Assembly (NCBI GenBank): GCA_018823285.1
Contig: JAHJIQ010000034.1
Span: 1 to 64,000 of the forward strand
Direction: 5' to 3'
Length of the DNA: 64,000 nucleotides
Source of the DNA: Pseudomonadota bacterium
Lineage (GTDB): Bacteria; Desulfobacterota; Desulfobulbia; Desulfobulbales; JAGXFP01
This document shows positions 45,445-55,181 of this stretch, one piece after another. The notes beneath the pieces were generated by a model. The model ran no database searches. It was given only the letters and a program-made list of their open reading frames with translations, and was not told where the DNA came from. The translations under genes and the position numbers were made by a program. Numbering within the stretch: position 1 is the stretch's first letter; each line of letters starts with the position of its first letter.

Positions 45445-46455
45445 ATGCCTGCTGTTCTTGAACCTGTCAGTGTAGTGATTCCCATGTACAATGGGGCCAA
45501 ATACATCCAGCGAGTGCTGGACAGAGTGCTCAGCCAGAGGTACACCGGCCGGATTGAAGTGATCGTGGTGGATGACGGCAGCACAGACCGCTCTGCCGAC
45601 CTTGTCCGCCCCTATGTGGACAGCGAACGCGTCAAATTGCTGGAACAGACCAATCAGGGCGCGGCCAGTGCAACCAACAACGGCATCAGGGCGGCCGGCA
45701 ACTCCATCATCTGTCTTGTTGATTCAGATGTCTTACTGTATCCTGATTGGTTGGCCAGGGTCATGGAAGAATTTCAGGACCCGGTTGTCGGGGCCGTTCA
45801 GGGGTACTACAAAACCCCGGCATCGATTTCCATCTGGGGCCGGGCCATGGGATATGACATTGAAAAACGATATGACGACATTCGGGACAAATATGTGACC
45901 CAGGTCTGCACCGGCAATACGGCTTATCGACAAAAGGCGTTACAGGAAGTGGGCCTTTTCGACGAAGACTTCACCTACGGCTATGACAACGATATGAGCT
46001 ACAGGCTTGTCCGGGCAGGATACCGTCTGGTGTTCCGCAAAGATGCCCTGTGTGACCATTACTGGAAAGAGACTCTTGCCAGCTATCTGAAGCAGCAGTA
46101 CCACTCTGCCTATGGCCGGATGCAACTGATTTCCCGTTATCCCGACAAAAAAGGGGGGGACTCGGTATCAGGGCTCAGGATGATCCTGCAGGTCCCGGCA
46201 ACATTGGCAGCCCTGATCCTGATTATCTCGGGAGCGATTCTCTTCTGGTCGGGGAAAACGGCTATCCTTCTTTACGGGGGGGTACTGCTTGGTCTGCTGG
46301 TTATCATCGACCGATTCCTGTTCAGCATCGGCGTATTCCGCAAACAACATGACCCGACGGCCTTCTTGATTCCCCTCGTCCATCTCATCCGCAATATTGT
46401 CTGGTGCTGGGCCTTGGCAGCCTGGAGCCTGCAAACTCGAAGGAAAAGAGCATGA
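45445..46455 (+). CDS. Family 2 glycosyltransferase with C-terminal membrane helices
   Basis: The likely start is ATG 45445 (MPAVLEPVSVVIPMYNG), 30 codons inside the open frame, because the GT2 fold begins there. The 336-residue protein has VIVVDDGSTDRSADLV, the metal-site VDSDVLLYP, the acceptor motif GYDNDMSYRLVRAGY, and two or three C-terminal hydrophobic helices (residues about 250-330). It thus looks like a membrane-bound processive or lipid-linked glycosyltransferase. Its stop overlaps the start of the radical SAM gene by four bases (ATGA), so the two proteins are translationally coupled. Confidence 0.85.
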   Translation: MPAVLEPVSVVIPMYNGAKYIQRVLDRVLSQRYTGRIEVIVVDDGSTDRSADLVRPYVDSERVKLLEQTNQGAASATNNGIRAAGNSIICLVDSDVLLYPDWLARVMEEFQDPVVGAVQGYYKTPASISIWGRAMGYDIEKRYDDIRDKYVTQVCTGNTAYRQKALQEVGLFDEDFTYGYDNDMSYRLVRAGYRLVFRKDALCDHYWKETLASYLKQQYHSAYGRMQLISRYPDKKGGDSVSGLRMILQVPATLAALILIISGAILFWSGKTAILLYGGVLLGLLVIIDRFLFSIGVFRKQHDPTAFLIPLVHLIRNIVWCWALAAWSLQTRRKRA

Positions 46456-47900
46456 AGATCTGCCTGCTTATCCCGCCGGCTTCTACACTCGAAAAAATTC
46501 CGGAAAGGGTTTATGGCTGTACCTATTCCATTTATAAACAGCCGGAGCTGCCTCTTCTCTACGTCGGCGCGATCCTTGAGCGGGAAGGCCACATCATAGA
46601 GCTGCAAGACTTTTCAAGTGATCATGATGGAAAGAGTTTTCAGGATTTCGTACACAGGCAGACATGCGACCTTTACATTCTACACACGGTGCTGCTGGCC
46701 CAGACCATCGACATCCTGGCTGGCCGCTTTATTCTGGCCAACTCGGAGGCCCGAATCATCTACTTCGGGCCTCACCCGACCCTGAAGCCGGAAGAGTTCC
46801 TCTGGGACGACAGATGCTTTGTGGTCCGGGGAGAAGCGGAACTCACTATCCGGGACCTGGTTGCCGCATTGCCAGACAAACGATTTTCAGCTATCAAGGG
46901 CATTTCGTATCTGGCTGACGGTCGTCTGATTGAAAATGAAACCAGCGGGATCATCAGCGACATCGACAGTTTGCCCATGCCGGCCAGACACCTTCTGAAA
47001 GACCGGCAAGACTATTTCAACCCGAAATTGTCTGAGCGGCCGGTATCCCTGGTCCTGACTTCCCGCGGTTGCCGCTTCCGCTGTTACTACTGCGTGCCCA
47101 ACTCGATCAGCTGGGCCAGGGAGTTGGAGTGGCGTCGCTTTCACGACAACAAAAAACCACCGGTCACGCTCCGTTCCCCGGCAAACATCGCGGAAGAGTT
47201 CCGGATTATCAAGCAGTCCGGTTATCGCGCCGCGGCAATTGTTGACGACATGTTTCTTTTCGGCGGCAAAAAAAGAATCCTAGATCTGTGTGGACGTCTC
47301 GAAGGAGTAGGGTTGCCATTCGGAGGACTGGCCCGGTGCGATCTGATTCTTGACGAAGAGGTGGTCGCCGCCTTGGCCCGCGCCGGTTGCCGCTATATGG
47401 ACCTGGGAATAGAGTCGCTGGATCAGGGCATCTTAAAGGACATCCGCAAAGACCTTGATGTTGCAAAGGTCAGACAGGCGATCCAGTTGCTGCATCAGCA
47501 TGGGATCGAACCCAAAGCGAATATCATGTTCGGAGCCTCTCCCCTGGAAACTCAAGAAACTATCAACTCCACGATCAACGAGATATCAAGTTATCCAATA
47601 AACTACTGCATGTTCCTGATCGCCACCCCCTTCCCCGGCACGGAATTTTCGCAAAAGGCTCTAGCAAAAGGCTGGGCTTTGGAACCGGAAATCCATGACC
47701 TGGAGAAGAACCTGTCACCCACGGAAAAATCACTGATAGCTTACCAGCATCTTCCCAAAGAAGAATTGGAAAAAGCTGTGAAAAAAGCCAATCGGAGATT
47801 TTACCTTCATCCTTCACGTATTCTATATCAGCTAAAAAAGATTGATTCTTTTGCGGCACTTAAGAATTTAATCGTGACCGGCTGGCATGTGATCAAGTGA
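46452..47900 (+). CDS. B12-binding-type radical SAM enzyme
   Basis: The 482-residue protein begins MKICLLIPPASTLEKI, has an N-terminal cobalamin-binding-like Rossmann region (residues about 1-150: ELPLLYVGAILEREGHIIELQD, IIYFGPHPTLKPEE), then the radical SAM cluster motif CRFRCYYC (about residue 217), an EF(R)IIKQSGY...IVDDMF region and MDLGIESLDQGIL typical of the family. Cobalamin-dependent radical SAM enzymes methylate or rearrange unactivated carbons. Coupling to a glycosyltransferase gene suggests a sugar or lipid substrate, which is inference. The DXHXXG cobalamin motif is not evident. Confidence 0.88.
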   Translation: MKICLLIPPASTLEKIPERVYGCTYSIYKQPELPLLYVGAILEREGHIIELQDFSSDHDGKSFQDFVHRQTCDLYILHTVLLAQTIDILAGRFILANSEARIIYFGPHPTLKPEEFLWDDRCFVVRGEAELTIRDLVAALPDKRFSAIKGISYLADGRLIENETSGIISDIDSLPMPARHLLKDRQDYFNPKLSERPVSLVLTSRGCRFRCYYCVPNSISWARELEWRRFHDNKKPPVTLRSPANIAEEFRIIKQSGYRAAAIVDDMFLFGGKKRILDLCGRLEGVGLPFGGLARCDLILDEEVVAALARAGCRYMDLGIESLDQGILKDIRKDLDVAKVRQAIQLLHQHGIEPKANIMFGASPLETQETINSTINEISSYPINYCMFLIATPFPGTEFSQKALAKGWALEPEIHDLEKNLSPTEKSLIAYQHLPKEELEKAVKKANRRFYLHPSRILYQLKKIDSFAALKNLIVTGWHVIK

Positions 47901-48049
47901 CATTCCTTTTCTTCCTGTAAATCATCTCAGACAGAAGGGAGAACAGCCGCCTGATGAAAATGCGAACCCTCCCATACGGAAATTCCCCGAGACTTGCGTA
48001 GGGGGCTCCAATCTCAACAGTTTTTTCAGCCCCCCCTCTGTGCCGGGAA

Positions 48050-49933
48050 TCATTTCCTCCCGGAGGGGTCAAGCTTTTGCGCCAGATAATTCCTATAGGT
48101 GACAATCTCACCCCCGCTCGTCCCGGTGACAGCAAACCCCCTGTCCAGCGCCGACATCGCTTCCCCGAACCTCCCCATGTTCTCCAGAGCCTTCGCCATC
48201 AGGATATAGCCGTTCATGATCCCCGGGGCCAGCGCAACGGTCCTTTGCCCGCACTCCAGGGCCTTGTCGTGTTGACCGAGAGACCCGTGGGCCATCCCCT
48301 TAAAAGCCCAGGTGTTGGCAAAGTTGGGATTGACCCTGAGCGATTCGTCGGCCTTCGCCAGCGCCATCTCCGGCTGCTCCTTCATAAGATAGGCGTAGGC
48401 CATGGCGGAAAGGACCTTGAACTCATTCCCGCCCAGTAGCCTTTGATCATTCAGGGCGTTATGGTATACCGACAGGGCGGCGTCGAACTGATTTCTTTTC
48501 ATATAAACAAAACCGATATTGAGCCAGATAAGCCCGCTGGTCGGATCAAACTGAAGCCCTTTGCGCAACACCTCCATGCTCTTGTCGTATCGCCCCAGGG
48601 TATTATAGACCCGGCCCAGATTGGTATACCCCCTGGCCATTTTCGGAGACTTCTCCACCACATCCAGCCACAGACTTTCCTCGCTGGCCCACACCTTGTT
48701 GCGCTGCCAGGTGCCGATTGCCAGCAGCAAACAGAGCACGGCAGCTCCTGATCTGACCACCGCCGGCCTCTTGCCGCCCAGACTGTACACCTGGGCGGCC
48801 GTCACCAGAAACAGCAGCATCGCCGGAAGGTACAAACGGTGTTCATAAATGATCTCGATGGGAAAAACACTGGATTCGATGACCAGGTTGATCAGATACC
48901 AGAAGAGCGCAAAGGACCACAGGCGCCCCATCCGCCCCATTCGATAAAGAAGAACAACGAGTACAATCAGCAGCACAATTCCTGCAACCGCAGGCAGGGT
49001 CAACGGCGGGTTCAACAGGGAACGGGACAGGGGATAATCGTAACTGAGATTCAGTCTCGACGGCAATGGCAGAAGGAGCAGGCCAAGGTAATAAAAAATT
49101 ACCCTTGATTCGGTCAGCAGCCGTTCCGCCATGGAAAATCCATACTTGACGTAACCCGCCTGAATCACCACCATCGGCTTTGAACCAAGGAATTTCAACG
49201 CGACCGCCCCCCCGACTATGGCAACCAGCAACAGGGCAAGGAGATGGGTCCGGCCGCTCTCCCCGGGCCGGCGCAGAAAATAATAGTCGTAACCGAGAAG
49301 CACGAGCGGGATGATCGCCGAGTTTTCCTTGCTGGACAGGGCCAATACCCACAGGAGCAGGGCCGCCCCCCACCATATTCCTCGCCGGGCAGCCCGCGAC
49401 TCCAGACGCCCCTTAAGGTAACAGATGCAAACCCCGATGCTGAACAGGGCCGCAAAACTGGTCATCCGCTGGACCACATAAGTTACAACATTGGTCTGCA
49501 GCGGGTGCAGTGCCCAGAGGAGAACAGCGACCAGAGAAATCTCGGACAGTCGGCGCTCGGAAAACTCCAAACCGCTGTGCCGCAGAACAAGACGAAAAAA
49601 CCAGTAGAGCAAAAGCGAGGTCAGCAGATGGAGGAGGATGTTGACGAGATGATATCCAAACACCTCATAGCCGCCGAAACGGTAATTCACCGCGAGACTC
49701 ATCATCGGCAGCCAGCGCTGCGAACTCGGACCTTTACTGAACAGGGGGGAGAGAGACGCCCAGGAAAGGTCCCGGATCCTGATGAAGGAATTGTCGGTGA
49801 TATGGGCGACATCATCAAAATCAAAAATGCCGTGCAGGGAATTTAAATAGGCAAGGGTGGTCAGGATAATAATGAGCAGAACCGAAATGATATGAAATTC
49901 CCGTGAAACGGGCTCTTCGGCAACCGATGGCAT
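48050..49933 (-). CDS. Membrane protein with GT-C-like region and C-terminal TPR repeats
   Basis: ATG 49933 is the start because GGGGGAG lies at the proper distance. The 627-residue protein has about ten transmembrane helices in residues 15-420, with a luminal-loop motif FDFDDVAHITDN near residue 40 and HPLQTNVVTYVVQR near residue 150, both characteristic of TMTC/PMT-like GT-C proteins. Residues about 440-600 form four or five TPR units (ARGYTNLGRVYNTLGRYDKS; GLIWLNIGFVYMKRNQFDAA). Homologues are thought to be lipid-phosphate-sugar-dependent glycosyltransferases of exported proteins; the activity here is inferred only. Confidence 0.8.
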   Translation of the reverse strand: MPSVAEEPVSREFHIISVLLIIILTTLAYLNSLHGIFDFDDVAHITDNSFIRIRDLSWASLSPLFSKGPSSQRWLPMMSLAVNYRFGGYEVFGYHLVNILLHLLTSLLLYWFFRLVLRHSGLEFSERRLSEISLVAVLLWALHPLQTNVVTYVVQRMTSFAALFSIGVCICYLKGRLESRAARRGIWWGAALLLWVLALSSKENSAIIPLVLLGYDYYFLRRPGESGRTHLLALLLVAIVGGAVALKFLGSKPMVVIQAGYVKYGFSMAERLLTESRVIFYYLGLLLLPLPSRLNLSYDYPLSRSLLNPPLTLPAVAGIVLLIVLVVLLYRMGRMGRLWSFALFWYLINLVIESSVFPIEIIYEHRLYLPAMLLFLVTAAQVYSLGGKRPAVVRSGAAVLCLLLAIGTWQRNKVWASEESLWLDVVEKSPKMARGYTNLGRVYNTLGRYDKSMEVLRKGLQFDPTSGLIWLNIGFVYMKRNQFDAALSVYHNALNDQRLLGGNEFKVLSAMAYAYLMKEQPEMALAKADESLRVNPNFANTWAFKGMAHGSLGQHDKALECGQRTVALAPGIMNGYILMAKALENMGRFGEAMSALDRGFAVTGTSGGEIVTYRNYLAQKLDPSGRK

Positions 49934-50158
49934 CAGCACTCCCCCTGGTTTTCTGTGTCCTGTAGAAAAGTGACAGTAACAAATTTCACGTCAATCCGGA
50001 ACGCAATTTTTTTTTCTCACCCCTTCAATTTTGCTGATTTCGCAAAAAGTTGCCGCCGAGTGAAGAAGCCGGCGTTTCAGCGTTCAAGTGGGAGAGCGTT
50101 TCAGCGTGTGCAGGAAGGATTTTCTGAATTTTCGCGAATTTGTCAATCTTCCGCGCCA

Positions 50159-51115
50159 CTATTTCTTTTTGGGAGTCTCCAGCGAGGAGCCGGTATCGAT
50201 CAGGTCGATGCCGACACTGTTCAACAACTCATCCACCGCATACCGTCCGGCCATGGCATAGAAAGGATCTGCCGAAGATTTGACCGGGTGGTCGCTGTTC
50301 TCATCCTTTCGGTCCCAGATCAGAAGTTCCGTCTCTCGGCCATCGCCCTTCATGGTGATTTCGGCCAGAGGCGTTCCTTCAGGTTTTGCCGCCGATGGCG
50401 GGATGATCTCGGTCACCGAAAGCTGGGCGACATCTTCGAGAAAGCCATTTAGTTTTTCCCGGTTCAGCGGCATGCTGCTGCCCTGCAGAAACCAATCCGC
50501 CTTGTTTTCTCTCCGGATGAGAACAAACGAGTCCTTGTCGTTCTTCAACCGGATTTCGGTCAGGCGGTCCGGGTCGAGATCGAGGTAGGAGGTGCGCCAC
50601 CAGGTACCGGGATCCACCTGAACCTCCCAGGCAGCCAGATCCTTCACCAGATACACCTTGTCATCCCCTGCCACCCGGACGTGAATTGATTTATGATTTG
50701 GCGCCGTACCCAGATAAAGGACAGCAGGCTCCTTGCCATCGCCTGCAAGCTCCAGGCGGCGGCCGAATTTCTGGTCGGCCACTTTCAACCGGCCATGACT
50801 GGCCCTGGTTCTGGTGACCAGCCGCGACGAGTTCAGGGTGGCGAGCTTGGTCACCAGAGAATCGACCTTGTCGCCGTCGGCCGGATACCAGACATCTTTT
50901 TCTATAGCAACCTGCCACCCTTTTTCCCTGCGGCGCATTACGAGGGTCCCGCCATCTTCATCGGCAATCTGCACCGTGTTGATCGCGTCTGCCCGCAAAC
51001 CGGTCAGCAGGGCAGTTTCCGGCAGGGCGCCATCATCACTGCGCCAGAACATGATCACAACCAGGACCAGCTGCACAGCAAGCAATCCGGCCAGTATTGT
51101 ATTGCGGTTATTCAT
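50159..51115 (-). CDS. DUF4340 protein of a Gld-type ABC exporter
   Basis: The 318-residue protein has one N-terminal membrane helix (ILAGLLAVQLVLVVIMFW) and a large extracytoplasmic beta-rich domain of the DUF4340 type (VMRRREKGWQVAIEKDVWYPADGDKVDSLVTKLATL; WFLQGSSMPLNREKLNGFLEDVAQL). DUF4340 proteins are almost always encoded after gldFG-like genes, as here: it lies 56 bases downstream of the fused permease gene, with GGAGT before its ATG. Its role within the exporter is unknown. Confidence 0.85.
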   Translation of the reverse strand: MNNRNTILAGLLAVQLVLVVIMFWRSDDGALPETALLTGLRADAINTVQIADEDGGTLVMRRREKGWQVAIEKDVWYPADGDKVDSLVTKLATLNSSRLVTRTRASHGRLKVADQKFGRRLELAGDGKEPAVLYLGTAPNHKSIHVRVAGDDKVYLVKDLAAWEVQVDPGTWWRTSYLDLDPDRLTEIRLKNDKDSFVLIRRENKADWFLQGSSMPLNREKLNGFLEDVAQLSVTEIIPPSAAKPEGTPLAEITMKGDGRETELLIWDRKDENSDHPVKSSADPFYAMAGRYAVDELLNSVGIDLIDTGSSLETPKKK

Positions 51116-51171
51116 TCGTCCACTCCAAAGCAGTAGGGCTATAACCAGGCAGATGCGGCGCTGCCGGCTCT

Positions 51172-54075
51172 TTACTCAAGCTCCATCGGTTCTTCCCGCC
51201 TGGCCAGCACCGCGCCGTAACCACTGACCCCGGCGAGAATCAGCAGACCAAGCAGATAGTTCAGCCACTCCCAGAAGGCGTGCCCTTTTCGCGACATCGG
51301 CACCAGCAGTCTGGCGTGTGCGCCTCTGGACCTGATGGCAAGCAGATCATCATCAGCCACCGACCAGTCCACCAGGTTCTGCAGAAATTCGAGGCTGTTC
51401 AAAAATCTTTCCTGACCCATGGATTGGGAGATGCCCAGCACCGTATCGTTGATAAACTCGGCGCTGCCCACCACCACCAGCCGTGCTGATTCGGCCGATT
51501 TTTTGATGATCGGCTCCCGGGGCAGCTTTCCTTTGCTTTCATCGTCCCCGTTCCCGTTTCCGTTCCCATTCTCTTCCGCTTCGCCTTCTTCTTCAGCCGG
51601 AGCAGTCAGCCTGGGGTCTTCCCGGTCGGCAAAATAACTCGTGAACACTCCCTGCATCGAAACTGCCAGCGTCCGTACGCCCAAATCATCTCCCAGCGCA
51701 AAACCGAGCTTCGGATATCGTGCAAAATCAGGTTGAATATCGCCGGACTCCTGAAGCCATGCTTCAGGACTGGAACGAAGGAGTTTTCTCACCTCCCGCC
51801 CGCCGCTTTTTTCCTCGTTGATCAACAGCGGCGAGACCCAGTTCATGGTGACGGCCTGGAGCCGGGAGGTCACCGGGCTCTCCTGGTCCATCCCGTCGCT
51901 GCGGACATCAACAAAGAACGGGTAGTCAAGCTGTTTGATCTCCTGAACGGTATAGCCGCCAAGATTTCTGGTCACCGGCACCGGGAAGGGTTCGTTCTGC
52001 CTGTCCATGACCAGCGCATCATCCACAGTAATCCCATAGTGCGCGAGCATGGCGGAAAGGTCTTTTTCCGTCTTTCTCAGGTTCAGCCCCCTGGAACCGG
52101 GCCCGATATCGAGCAGGTATCTGCCGGCCAGCACGATCACACTGCTGCCCCGCATCAGATACTGGTCGATGGCCAGACGTTCGACTTCACTCAGTTCCTG
52201 GGGAGCGATGACCAGGAGCACATCCACGTCCCCGCGCACCCGACCGGTCGTCAGATCCACCTTGACCAGATTGTAGTTTTCCCGGATCACCTCCTGGAAG
52301 AGGCGGTAATTTTCCTGGGGTGGGCTCTGCTGGTAGATGGCCATCGGATCGTCCTGGGGAACAGCAGGCTGCCAGACGCCCACGGTCTTCAGAAACCCGG
52401 CCGACGTGCGTTTCAGGGATGACTCGATCTCCTTGCGGATCTCCGCCTTGCCCATGTCGCCGGCCAGGTAGATCCTTTCCTGGTGCCCTCCTCCGCTCAG
52501 CATCAGGTGAAAGAAAAAGGTGTCCGTTGCAAACAGCGAGGCGGAGAGCGGTTCGATACCGAAACGCTCCATGACCGCCCGCCGGTTGTCGCCCCCGCTG
52601 TCCGGATCAACTTCGATCAAGGCGAGTTTGCCCCCGGACTCCCCGGCAATCTCCGTGGCCGCTTCCCGGACCATGGCATGAAATTCGACAAGGGATTCGG
52701 GCAGGAGTTTCGGGGTGACCACCAGGGTGAGGCGCAGGTCGGCATCACCGTTTTCAAAAAGATTGGCCAACCCCTGAAAACCGTAGACCACTTTCTTGAT
52801 TGATTTGGTCAGGTCATATTCCAGATTCCGCAACCCGACATCAAGCTGACCGCCCGGGCGGGACTGGATCTCGATCAGATCGTTGAACTCGAGGGTCACA
52901 TACTGATCACCGTACTTGATCAGGATGTTGAAGTATGAGTTCACCACCGAGGCTTCATAACGACCGGCAACCTGGAACGGCACCGGCTTGATCCCGTACT
53001 GCTGATTGGCCTCCATCTCCAGTTCGGAGTCAAAGCGGGGATCGACAAACGACACCTCCACCCGCCCCCCGGAGGCCACCCGGTACTCGGCCATCATGTC
53101 CATGATTCTCGGGACCAGCGGCGCCAGCAGGGGATGGGTTTTCTCGCTGAAATACCCCCGCATGATCAGGGGCTCCTGAAGACCTGCGATCAGGTCGCGG
53201 GTGGTCTCGGAGATGGAATACTCCCGGTCTTCGGTGAGATCCAGGCGCAGGGTATGGACCTTGTGAAGCCAGATATTCAGGGCGAGAAGATTGGCGGCCA
53301 GAAGGACGACCCCGATCACCATCCCCCGGCGATAGGGGGCGGTGCTTTTCCCCCTGCTCCAGCCTTTCCGGTCCAGGGCAGTGACGCAGAGGGCCAGAAA
53401 AAAGGCGGTCAGCGAGCAGTAGTAAATCAGATCGCGCAGATCGATCACCCCGCGCTCGATACTGACAAAGCGGCTCCCGGTCCCGAGGGCCCGGAAAAAA
53501 TCCCCCGTCTCATTGCCCATTAAAGACGTGATGCCGCTCGAGCCCGCCAGATAAAAAAGCCCGCACAGGAGGGTCGAGAGCAACAGGGCGATGATCTGGC
53601 TGTCGGTCCGCGCCGACACATAGAGACCGATGGCGATATAGGCGGAGGACATCAGCATCGCGGCAAGATAGCCGCCGAACACCGGCCCCCAGTCCATTTC
53701 ACCCAGAAAAGACACGGTAACCGGCAGGCAGAAGGTAAGCGAAAGAGAGATCCCGACGAGGATCAGCACAGCAAGAAATTTGCCGAACACCAGCTGCGAG
53801 ATCCGCACCGGCAGGGTGAAGAGCACCTCCATGGTCCCCATCTTCTGTTCTTCGCTCCACTGCCGCATGGTAAGCGCCGCCACCAGAAAGATCATCAAAA
53901 GCGGCATCCAGCGGAACAGGGGCCGGATATCGGCAATGTTCCTGGCAAAAAAGGTCTCGACCCAGAAAAAGAGAAAGAAGGACGAAAGAAGAAAGGCGCC
54001 GATGAAGATGGCCGCCATCGGCGAACCGAAATAGGTCTTTAATTCCTTGCGGATAATCGCGACGATCTGGTTCAC
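51172..54075 (-). CDS. Fused ABC permease and GldG-like protein
   Basis: This 967-residue protein joins two genes that are separate in many bacteria. Residues 1-240 are an ABC-2 permease (IRKELKTYFGSPMAAIFIGAFLL; six membrane helices; MRQWSEEQKMGTMEVLFTLPVRISQLV), as in GldF/NosY. Residues about 255-960 are a GldG-like part with a helix, a long extracytoplasmic domain (DLTEDREYSISETT ... LLVIAPQELSEVERLAIDQYLMRG) and a C-terminal helix (YLLGLLILAGVSGYGAVL). An acidic, glycine-asparagine linker (NGNGNGNGDDE) sits near residue 855. The start is GTG, overlapping the ATPase stop (GTGA), with GGAGG in the ATPase end. GldAFG is needed for gliding in Bacteroidetes; elsewhere the substrate is unknown. 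Confidence 0.88.
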   Translation of the reverse strand: MNQIVAIIRKELKTYFGSPMAAIFIGAFLLSSFFLFFWVETFFARNIADIRPLFRWMPLLMIFLVAALTMRQWSEEQKMGTMEVLFTLPVRISQLVFGKFLAVLILVGISLSLTFCLPVTVSFLGEMDWGPVFGGYLAAMLMSSAYIAIGLYVSARTDSQIIALLLSTLLCGLFYLAGSSGITSLMGNETGDFFRALGTGSRFVSIERGVIDLRDLIYYCSLTAFFLALCVTALDRKGWSRGKSTAPYRRGMVIGVVLLAANLLALNIWLHKVHTLRLDLTEDREYSISETTRDLIAGLQEPLIMRGYFSEKTHPLLAPLVPRIMDMMAEYRVASGGRVEVSFVDPRFDSELEMEANQQYGIKPVPFQVAGRYEASVVNSYFNILIKYGDQYVTLEFNDLIEIQSRPGGQLDVGLRNLEYDLTKSIKKVVYGFQGLANLFENGDADLRLTLVVTPKLLPESLVEFHAMVREAATEIAGESGGKLALIEVDPDSGGDNRRAVMERFGIEPLSASLFATDTFFFHLMLSGGGHQERIYLAGDMGKAEIRKEIESSLKRTSAGFLKTVGVWQPAVPQDDPMAIYQQSPPQENYRLFQEVIRENYNLVKVDLTTGRVRGDVDVLLVIAPQELSEVERLAIDQYLMRGSSVIVLAGRYLLDIGPGSRGLNLRKTEKDLSAMLAHYGITVDDALVMDRQNEPFPVPVTRNLGGYTVQEIKQLDYPFFVDVRSDGMDQESPVTSRLQAVTMNWVSPLLINEEKSGGREVRKLLRSSPEAWLQESGDIQPDFARYPKLGFALGDDLGVRTLAVSMQGVFTSYFADREDPRLTAPAEEEGEAEENGNGNGNGDDESKGKLPREPIIKKSAESARLVVVGSAEFINDTVLGISQSMGQERFLNSLEFLQNLVDWSVADDDLLAIRSRGAHARLLVPMSRKGHAFWEWLNYLLGLLILAGVSGYGAVLARREEPMELE

Positions 54076-55016
54076 CGGCCACCTCCTTCACCCGTGGTCA
54101 GGCGGTTGAAAACCGCCTCCAGCGTCTGTTCGGCCCTTTTCAGCTCACAGAGACGCCAGTTGTTCTTTCGGGCAAGATCATAGATGTCCGGGCAAAGCTC
54201 CCGGCCGTCGGTTGCAGACACCCGGAACACCGCCCGCTGCCGTTCATCCCGGCTTAACAGATCGACCCGATCGACCCCGGCAAGGTCGGAAGCCAGCCGG
54301 AGAACCGCGTCTTCGTCACCGGGAGCCAGCTCAAGGGTGAAAAGGGCATCGGTGCTGGAAGAGAGTTCGGTGAGCCGCGCATCGGCCCGGACCTCGCCCG
54401 CCATGATAATCACTGCGCGATCGCAGGTCGCCTCCACCTCGGAAAGGATATGGGTGGAAACGAGCACCGTACTGCGGGTGGCCAGCTTTCTGATCAGGTG
54501 CCGGACCTCGACAATCTGGGTGGGATCAAGACCGTTGGTCGGTTCATCAAGGATCAGCACCGAAGGCTGATGGAGAATGGCCTGGGCCAGCCCGACCCGC
54601 TGCCGGTACCCCTTGCTCAGGGTGGAAATACGCCTGGTCAACCGGTCTTCGAGACCGACGGCCCGGATCGCCTCACCAAGACACCGACCCTGTTCCGGCT
54701 CTGGGATATTCCTCAGTTCGGCAACCATCTTCAGTTGCGACTGGACGGTCAGTTCAGGGTAAAGCGGCGCATTTTCGGGAAGATAGCCGATCATGCCCTG
54801 CACCGTCCCGGGATGCTCCACGACATCAAAGCCGCCGACCTCCGCCGAACCGGAGGTCGGGTGCAGATACCCGGTCAGAATCTTCATCAGGGTCGTCTTG
54901 CCCGCCCCGTTCGGACCCAGGAGACCGATGACCTCTCCAGGTTTGACCGAGAAAGAAACCCCCCGCAATGCTTCGGTTTCACCGTAGCTCTTCGTCAGTT
55001 CACGAACTTCGATCAT
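54072..55016 (-). CDS. ABC transporter ATPase (GldA-like)
   Basis: The 314-residue cytoplasmic ATPase has Walker A GPNGAGKTT (about residue 35), the signature LSKGYRQR, Walker B VLILDEPT, and the switch histidine in STHI. Residues about 220-310 form the C-terminal extension typical of ABC-2 type exporters (NatA/GldA). It is the first gene of the three-gene exporter operon and shares a four-base overlap with the permease gene. Confidence 0.92.
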   Translation of the reverse strand: MIEVRELTKSYGETEALRGVSFSVKPGEVIGLLGPNGAGKTTLMKILTGYLHPTSGSAEVGGFDVVEHPGTVQGMIGYLPENAPLYPELTVQSQLKMVAELRNIPEPEQGRCLGEAIRAVGLEDRLTRRISTLSKGYRQRVGLAQAILHQPSVLILDEPTNGLDPTQIVEVRHLIRKLATRSTVLVSTHILSEVEATCDRAVIIMAGEVRADARLTELSSSTDALFTLELAPGDEDAVLRLASDLAGVDRVDLLSRDERQRAVFRVSATDGRELCPDIYDLARKNNWRLCELKRAEQTLEAVFNRLTTGEGGGR

Positions 55017-55153
55017 CTTGAAAACCTTCAGTCAATAGTTCTTCCCCGCCTTCATCATTGGACATTCCGTGTTGGATACTGGATATTCATCTCCCAAAAC
55101 ATTCAGAAGCTACAGAAAATCCGTTCAGAAAAGCGCCAAATTTAAAACTTTAC

Positions 55154-55181
55154 ACTCTTCACTCTTCACTCTTCACTTTTC
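55154..55181. repeat. Tandem heptamer repeat at the 3' end of htpG
   Basis: Four head-to-tail copies of ACTCTTC (the last is ACTTTTC) run across and beyond the htpG stop codon. Related GAGTGAA/CTTCA-rich tracts occur at 62233-62254 and 62300-62325 near the ald and PEP-binding genes. They look like dispersed low-complexity tails of transcripts. Confidence 0.6.
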
